A stretch of 64,000 nucleotides of DNA from the NCBI RefSeq assembly GCF_028283705.1, contig NZ_JAPWKD010000001.1, positions 1-64,000 of the forward strand. The letters run 5' to 3'. Below the pieces are notes generated by a model that had not been told where the DNA came from, did not search any database, and saw only the letters and a list, made by a program, of their open reading frames with translations. This document shows positions 59,262-64,000 of this stretch, piece after piece. Made by a program: the position numbers and the translations under genes. Each line of letters opens with the position of its first letter. Position 1 is the first letter of the stretch. This DNA is from Pantoea sp. Its GTDB lineage: Bacteria; Pseudomonadota; Gammaproteobacteria; Enterobacterales; Enterobacteriaceae.

Positions 59262-60370
59262 CGCGTAATCGCGCGATGATCCTTCTCGCCATTACCATCT
59301 TTGGTTTGACCTACGGCTTAAGTGCGCCTTTGATTGCGCTGCGGCTATCAAAGGCGGGATACAGTGAAACGCAAATCGGCATCAATGCGGCGATGCATGC
59401 GCTGGGCGTGCTGCTTATCGCGCCAGCATTGCCCGCTCTCATCCGTCGTTTTGCGCCTAAATTCCTACTTACTATGTCGCTGCTGGTCACGGTGTTGTTG
59501 TTGATCCTTTTTCCTGTGCTACCTATTAGCAGCAGCTTCTTGCTGCGGCTGCTGTTGGGGATGGCCTCAGAAGTGATTTTGGTGGTGACGGAAACCTGGC
59601 TGAATCAGCAAGCTGTGGAGCATAACCGGGCAAAAATGCTGGCAACTTACACCGCGATGCTGTCAGCAGGATTCGCGCTCGGTCCTTTTATTCTGACGAT
59701 ACAGGGCAGTGGTGACGGCGCATTTATCACTGGCGCAGTCTTATCCGCCCTTGCTGTGTTGGCGCTGTGCGCCAGCGGCAAACTGCATTTCAGCGCGGAA
59801 GAGGGGACACCGCGAAAATTGTCGCGCTGGCTGCGCTTGTTACCCCTGGCGCTGGCGGCGACCATCCTTAATGCGGCGCTGGAAGCGGCGGGGATGAATC
59901 TGCTGGCGCTTTACGCCATCAATCTTGGCTGGTCTGAAGGACAGGCGACATCGTTGATTACCATTTTAATGGTTGGGGCGATCCTGTTGCAGCTCCCGAT
60001 CGGCTGGCTGGCCGATCGTATGGATCGTCATCACTTAATTGTCTGGCTGGCGGCGTTGTCCACCCTCGGGGCGCTGGCCTGGCCGTTCGCGCTTCAGTCG
60101 CTATGGCTGGCGCGCTTGCTGCTGTTTTGCTGGGGCGGGGTATTTGTCGGTATTTACACGGTTATCATTACGCTGGTGGGGCAGCGTTTTCAGGGGTCGG
60201 AACTGGCGGCGGCCTATGCCGCGTTGTCAGTGGCTTGGGGGATTGGCGCTTTTATTGGTCCGGCATTGGGTGGGCTGGCAATGTCGCTAACGCTGCACGG
60301 CTTGCCGTGGCTGGCGGCGCTGTTATGTGCTTTTTTTACCGGTTTTGCACTACAACAACGACGTACGTGA
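59258..60370 (+). CDS. MFS transporter (YcaD-like)
   Basis: This 370-aa major-facilitator protein has about 12 helices. The start at 59258 (MTRNRAMILLAITIFG) overlaps the upstream TGA as ATGA, so translation is coupled. The N-half helix 4-5 region reads GMASEVILVVTETWLNQQAV, as in YcaD-type carriers. The loop LADRMDRHHLIVWLAA is the MFS signature between helices 8 and 9. The substrate is unknown; coupling to the hydrolase-like protein suggests a shared substrate. Confidence 0.8.
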   Translation: MTRNRAMILLAITIFGLTYGLSAPLIALRLSKAGYSETQIGINAAMHALGVLLIAPALPALIRRFAPKFLLTMSLLVTVLLLILFPVLPISSSFLLRLLLGMASEVILVVTETWLNQQAVEHNRAKMLATYTAMLSAGFALGPFILTIQGSGDGAFITGAVLSALAVLALCASGKLHFSAEEGTPRKLSRWLRLLPLALAATILNAALEAAGMNLLALYAINLGWSEGQATSLITILMVGAILLQLPIGWLADRMDRHHLIVWLAALSTLGALAWPFALQSLWLARLLLFCWGGVFVGIYTVIITLVGQRFQGSELAAAYAALSVAWGIGAFIGPALGGLAMSLTLHGLPWLAALLCAFFTGFALQQRRT

Positions 60371-60400
60371 GGTAAATTAACCACCCAACAAGGAGGCTTT

Positions 60401-60850
60401 ATGGAAATTAACTGGCTGGATATTCACCATCGTGATTTGAGCCTGCAACAACTTTATACGCTGCTGGCGCTGCGCAGTGAAGTGTTTGTGGTCGAGCAGC
60501 AATGTCCTTACCTTGATGTCGATGGGCAGGATCTGGTGGCGGAGAACCGTCATCTGTTAGGTATGCATGGTGATGAGCTGGTGGCCTACGCGCGTCTGTT
60601 ATCACCTGCGGATGCACAAAACCCGGTGAAGATAGGTCGCGTTATCGTTTCGGATCGCGCACGCGGTATCAATCTGGGTAACCGTTTAATGACCCAGGCA
60701 TTGCAGGTTTGCCAACAGCACTGGCCGCAACATACGCAGTTCCTCTCAGCGCAGGCGCATCTGCAATCGTTCTATGGTCGCCATGGTTTTGTGGCGGTCA
60801 GCGATATCTATCTGGAGGATGATATTCCGCATATCGACATGCAAAAATAA
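60401..60850 (+). CDS. elaA: GNAT-family acetyltransferase ElaA
   Basis: This is a 149-aa N-acyltransferase fold of the ElaA family, substrate unknown. It starts LDIHHRDLSLQQLYTLLALR, then SEVFVVEQQCPYLDVDGQDL. The acetyl-CoA site is KIGRVIVSDRARGINLGNRL (the R-x-x-R/G-x-G/A loop). The end FYGRHGFVAVSDIYLEDDIP is typical. AAGGAGG precedes the ATG. It lies near elaB and yfaY, as in E. coli. Confidence 0.93.
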   Translation: MEINWLDIHHRDLSLQQLYTLLALRSEVFVVEQQCPYLDVDGQDLVAENRHLLGMHGDELVAYARLLSPADAQNPVKIGRVIVSDRARGINLGNRLMTQALQVCQQHWPQHTQFLSAQAHLQSFYGRHGFVAVSDIYLEDDIPHIDMQK

Positions 60851-60873
60851 TGGCGAGGTTTGCACCTCGCCAT
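60850..60873. terminator. Bidirectional terminator between elaA and opgD
   Basis: ATGGCGAGGT (60850-60859) and ACCTCGCCAT (60864-60873) form a perfect 10-bp stem with loop TTGC. On the minus strand TATTTTTG follows, serving opgD. On the plus strand GTTTATC is weaker. Confidence 0.8.
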
Positions 60874-60878
60874 GTTTA

Positions 60879-62537
60879 TCAGCCCGGCGTCATCTGCCGG
60901 TCATCAACGTATTTACGCTGATCCGGCGGCGGCGGGAAGTACTGATACAACCAGGTTTCACTCAGGGTTTCGTCTTTGGTGCGCAGGAACAGACGCATAT
61001 CCACCGGTTTGGTGGAATCGCTGTTTGGATACCAGTCAAACAGGATGCGGTAACCGTCCAGCGGTTCCACGTAGAGAATCTCAACCTGTTTAATGGTACC
61101 GGCTGACACGGTGATCACCGGTTCGATTCCCTTCGGTGCAGCGGCTTTCAAATCGCCACCGACGAAATCCACCGCAAAGCGACGACACCACTGATCCGGG
61201 AAATGCTCGCCCGGCGCCCAGCCTTCCGGGAAGCCACCTATGCCGGTACGGGTCGCATCCACGCGTGCCAGACCGCTGCGCACTGGCGGCAGGCCACTCC
61301 AGTAAAGTTTGTACTGGAAGTTGAATTCGCTACCGGCTTTCACCGGTTCAGCCGGTTGCCAGAAGCAGACAATGTTATCCAGCGTTTCACCGGTGGTGGG
61401 GATTTCCATCAGATTGATGGCCCCTTTTCCCCATTTGCCAATCGGCTCGACCCACAGGCTTGGACGTTTGTCATACCAGCCAATCACATCCTGATAATCT
61501 TTAAAGTCATGATTGAGCTGTAACAGGCCAAAGCCGCGTGGGTTCTCATCCTGATAGGCGTTGAACTGCAAACGCTGCGGGTTGTTCAGCGGACGGGCGA
61601 TCCATTCGCCGTTACCCGTCCACATCGCCAGACGATCGGAGTCATGGATCTGCGGATGATAGGTATTGCACATACGGCGCTCGTTGGTGCCGCAGCTGAA
61701 CATGCTGGTCATCGGCGCGATACCCAGCTGACGGATCTCGTTGCGGGCAAACAGGTGGTTTTCCACCTCCATCACTACGCGTTCTGCTTCGCAGTGAATG
61801 GTGAACTTGTAGGCACCGGTGACGCTGGCACCATCCAGCAGGGCATACACTACAAAGGTGGTGTCTTCGGCTTTCGGCGTTTCAAACCAGAAGGCGGTGA
61901 AGTCCGGGAACTCTTCATGGCCGTTGCTGAAGGTATTCACCGCCACGCCACGCGCGGAAAGGCCGTATTGATAAGTTTCATCGACGGCGCGGAAGTAGCT
62001 GGCACCGAGGAAGGAGACGATATCGCGACGCGCCAGCTCCGGCTTTTTAAATGCACGGAAACCCGCAAAGCCAAGATCGGTTTTGCCGACCAGCTGTTTG
62101 GTATCAACGTTGGCGTTGTTGTAGTTGAACAGCTCCGGGCGGAAGTGGATTTCACGCGCTTCGCGGCTGTCGGCATCGACGGAAAACATCCGGATACGGC
62201 GTTTAAACCCCATGCCAACGTGGAAAAATTGCACATCCAGCTCGCGATTGGGGATGTTATTCCACAGCGAATGGTTGGCGTCGTACTGAATTTCGTTATA
62301 GGCCTGCGGGGTCAGATTGGCCAGGGTGTCAGGCAGCGGGCCAGGCGCGCCACCCCAGGGCTGTCTGGCGAGTGCTGAGGCTTTCTTTTTCAGTACATCG
62401 AAATCGAAGCGCACTGCGGTCCCATCGGCGATGCCATCATCGGCCCAGGCGGACTGCGCAAACAGCGTGGACAGACCCGTCATGCCGCTCAGGGCAGAGA
62501 GGGCCATTGACGCTTTCATAAACTTTCTACGATTCAT
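60879..62537 (-). CDS. opgD: Osmoregulated periplasmic glucan protein OpgD (MdoD)
   Basis: OpgD is a periplasmic protein that shapes the backbone of osmoregulated periplasmic glucans. It is 552 aa. The N-terminus is a twin-arginine signal ([20 protein letters not shown], cleavage near AWA), so it is exported folded by Tat. The OpgG/D fold shows [60 protein letters not shown] and [20 protein letters not shown]. It is monocistronic and divergent from elaB. The 274-base gap between them has a GTGCATCATGCAC palindrome (62582-62594). Confidence 0.95.
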   Translation of the reverse strand: MNRRKFMKASMALSALSGMTGLSTLFAQSAWADDGIADGTAVRFDFDVLKKKASALARQPWGGAPGPLPDTLANLTPQAYNEIQYDANHSLWNNIPNRELDVQFFHVGMGFKRRIRMFSVDADSREAREIHFRPELFNYNNANVDTKQLVGKTDLGFAGFRAFKKPELARRDIVSFLGASYFRAVDETYQYGLSARGVAVNTFSNGHEEFPDFTAFWFETPKAEDTTFVVYALLDGASVTGAYKFTIHCEAERVVMEVENHLFARNEIRQLGIAPMTSMFSCGTNERRMCNTYHPQIHDSDRLAMWTGNGEWIARPLNNPQRLQFNAYQDENPRGFGLLQLNHDFKDYQDVIGWYDKRPSLWVEPIGKWGKGAINLMEIPTTGETLDNIVCFWQPAEPVKAGSEFNFQYKLYWSGLPPVRSGLARVDATRTGIGGFPEGWAPGEHFPDQWCRRFAVDFVGGDLKAAAPKGIEPVITVSAGTIKQVEILYVEPLDGYRILFDWYPNSDSTKPVDMRLFLRTKDETLSETWLYQYFPPPPDQRKYVDDRQMTPG

Positions 62538-62811
62538 GCCAGAAATCTAATCCTTAGCTGCTCGGGTTTAAGGTGACTGCCGTGCATCATGCACACATTT
62601 CAGACCTGATAGCTTCAGGCTACAGGGGGATACGACAGTCGCCGAATGAAAAAATTCAGTCCGAAGAAATTTATCAGATTAATCAGGGAAGCGAAGCAGA
62701 TTTCAGATCTTTACGCTTTGGCGACGAAACTCGGGCGATTCCTGGCCGCTTCTGGTTTTTAGTGACTATAGTTAACCGACAGGTAAGTTAAATACATGGA
62801 GGAACTGCGTA

Positions 62812-63120
62812 ATGTCATCTTCAGATCAATTTGAAAGCCGTCTTGATGACGATCTGGCCCTGCTGACCGAAACGCTGGAAGAAGTGCTGCGTTCGTCAGG
62901 TGACCCGGCCGATCAAAAGTATATCGAACTGAAAACCAAAGCGGAGCAGGCACTGGAAGAAGTGAAATCACGCGTCAGCCAGGCCTCTGACAGCTATTAC
63001 TATCGGGCGAAAAAAGTCGCTTATCGTGCCGATGATTATGTGCATGATAAACCCTGGCAGGGGATTGGCATCGGTGCCGCCGCCGGGCTGTTCTTAGGGT
63101 TGCTGCTAGCCCGCCGTTAA
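62812..63120 (+). CDS. elaB: ElaB/YgaM/YqjD-family membrane-anchored protein
   Basis: This is a 102-aa protein of the DUF883 family. Relatives bind ribosomes in stationary phase and anchor them at the membrane, and ElaB is RpoS-linked in E. coli. A charged helical N-terminal part (about 1-75, LDDDLALLTETLEEVLRSSG) precedes a glycine-rich C-terminal helix (about 80-100, GIGIGAAAGLFLGLLLARR). GGAGGAA lies before the ATG. Confidence 0.9.
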   Translation: MSSSDQFESRLDDDLALLTETLEEVLRSSGDPADQKYIELKTKAEQALEEVKSRVSQASDSYYYRAKKVAYRADDYVHDKPWQGIGIGAAAGLFLGLLLARR

Positions 63121-63129
63121 TGCTTTTCC

Positions 63130-63150
63130 GGGCGTGAATTCTTCGCGCCC
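63130..63150 (+). terminator. Possible terminator after elaB
   Basis: GGGCG (63130-63134) and CGCCC (63146-63150) form a short stem with an 11-base loop and poor U content downstream. It is weak evidence. Confidence 0.3.
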
Positions 63151-63254
63151 ATTCATCCTGTCTTACTGAAAATCCTCCGCTTCCGCACCCACAGTGATTG
63201 TGTTTCTCTCGCCTGGTTCCTACAGTAAAGCGACAGGGAATAAGGAGAATAAAC

Positions 63255-64000
63255 GTGATACGAGTTGAAATGCTCTCAACGGGCGATGAAGTGTTACATG
63301 GGCAGATTGTGGATACCAACGCTGCCTGGCTGGCTGATGTGTTGTTTCAGCACGGTTTGCCGATGACCAGCCGCAGCACGGTAGGGGATGCTCTGCCATC
63401 GCTGGTGGAGGCGCTCCAGAGCCGTAGCCAGATTGCCGATGTGCTGATTGTCAATGGCGGCCTTGGCCCCACCAGCGACGATCTCAGCGCCCTCGCGGCG
63501 GCCACGGCCAGCGACAGCCATTTGGTGCTGCATCAGGAATGGCTGGAGAAAATGGAGGCCTGGTTTGCCGGACGTGGGCGCATCATGGCACCGAGCAACC
63601 GTAAGCAGGCAGAAATTCCCGCCAACGCTGAATTGATCGATAACCCGGTAGGCACCGCCTGTGGTTTTGCACTGCAACTCAATCGTTGCTGGATCTTCTT
63701 CACCCCGGGCGTACCTTCCGAATTTAAAGTGATGGTCGAGCAGGAGATCCTGCCGCGTCTGAAAGCTCGCTTTGAATTGCCGGAGCCCCCCTTGTGCCTG
63801 CGTCTGACTACCTTTGGTCGCGGCGAAAGCGATTTAGCGGCGGAACTGGAGCCGTTGCCGTTACCGGATGGCGTGGTGATGGGGTATCGCTCCTCAATGC
63901 CGATTATTGAAATCAAACTCACCGGCCCGGCCAGCCAGCGTGTGGCGATGGAGCAGGTGTGGCAACAGGTCAAACTGCAACTGGCAGAATGCACCATTTT
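63255..64000 (+). CDS. yfaY: CinA-like protein YfaY, 5' part
   Basis: The reading opens with GTG at 63255 (AAGGAG upstream) and runs off the window after about 248 codons; the E. coli homologue is about 400 aa. It begins MIRVEMLSTGDEVLHGQIVD, then NGGLGPTSDDLSALAAATA, the MoCF-binding (COG1058) domain of CinA-type proteins. NNP/DNPVGTACGFALQLNR and FTPGVPSEFKVMV follow. Related proteins act in NMN/ADP-ribose metabolism, but YfaY itself has no proven activity. Confidence 0.93.
   Translation, partial: MIRVEMLSTGDEVLHGQIVDTNAAWLADVLFQHGLPMTSRSTVGDALPSLVEALQSRSQIADVLIVNGGLGPTSDDLSALAAATASDSHLVLHQEWLEKMEAWFAGRGRIMAPSNRKQAEIPANAELIDNPVGTACGFALQLNRCWIFFTPGVPSEFKVMVEQEILPRLKARFELPEPPLCLRLTTFGRGESDLAAELEPLPLPDGVVMGYRSSMPIIEIKLTGPASQRVAMEQVWQQVKLQLAECTI

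Overview
The window is chromosomal DNA of a gamma-proteobacterium of the order Enterobacterales, most likely a Pantoea- or Erwinia-like member of the Erwiniaceae. Gene order and protein sequences follow the E. coli flk-pdxB-usg-truA-dedA-accD-folC-dedD-cvpA-purF-ubiX-his, pta-ackA-yfbV/U-hxpA-yfbR-alaA-lrhA-nuo and elaA/elaB/yfaY blocks. Several accessory cassettes break that order. The genus is inferred from protein recognition and layout only; no search was run.

Region by region. (1) 1-9.5 kb is mostly accessory: a frameshifted MocR-type regulator at the left edge, a divergent rhodanese, flk, then a complete tripartite tricarboxylate transporter (tctCBA) divergent from its two-component system (tctDE), and an EamA exporter divergent from a cupin-AraC regulator. 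In E. coli flk lies next to pdxB, so the tct and EamA/AraC genes look inserted between them. (2) 9.5-22.7 kb is conserved housekeeping: pdxB, usg, truA, dedA, accD, folC, dedD, cvpA, purF, ubiX, then the hisJ/argT-hisQMP amino-acid importer. A PurR box lies before cvpA, and NtrC and sigma-54 sites lie before the importer. (3) 22.7-25.1 kb holds yfcH, yfcF and yfcD. (4) 25.1-32.7 kb is an accessory polyamine/GABA-type cassette: two permeases, a binding protein and a PuuE-type aminotransferase on the minus strand, with a MocR/GabR-type regulator and the ATPase on the plus strand. It sits where E. coli has yfcC, between yfcD and pta. (5) 32.7-42.1 kb carries pta-ackA, yfbV, yfbU-hxpA, yfbR, alaA and lrhA, with a roughly 970-base leader between alaA and lrhA. 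(6) 42.7-57.8 kb is the complete 13-gene complex I operon nuoA-N. (7) 57.8-64 kb holds an unusual membrane protein that joins an HdeD-like six-helix domain to a probable circularly permuted NlpC/P60-like hydrolase domain, translationally coupled to an MFS transporter, then elaA, opgD, elaB and the start of yfaY.

Working together, the genes link central carbon and energy metabolism (acetate via pta-ackA, respiration via nuo, alanine via alaA), nucleotide, fatty-acid and folate synthesis (purF, accD, folC), and nutrient uptake (citrate-like acids, basic amino acids, polyamine/GABA). Short palindromic repeats of one family (core GTAGCGGCGCGAT) lie in three intergenic spots, and one of them supplies the yfbR stop codon. 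No rRNA, tRNA, insertion sequence, prophage or CRISPR array was seen. The most novel-looking item is the HdeD-hydrolase/MFS pair just after nuoN.
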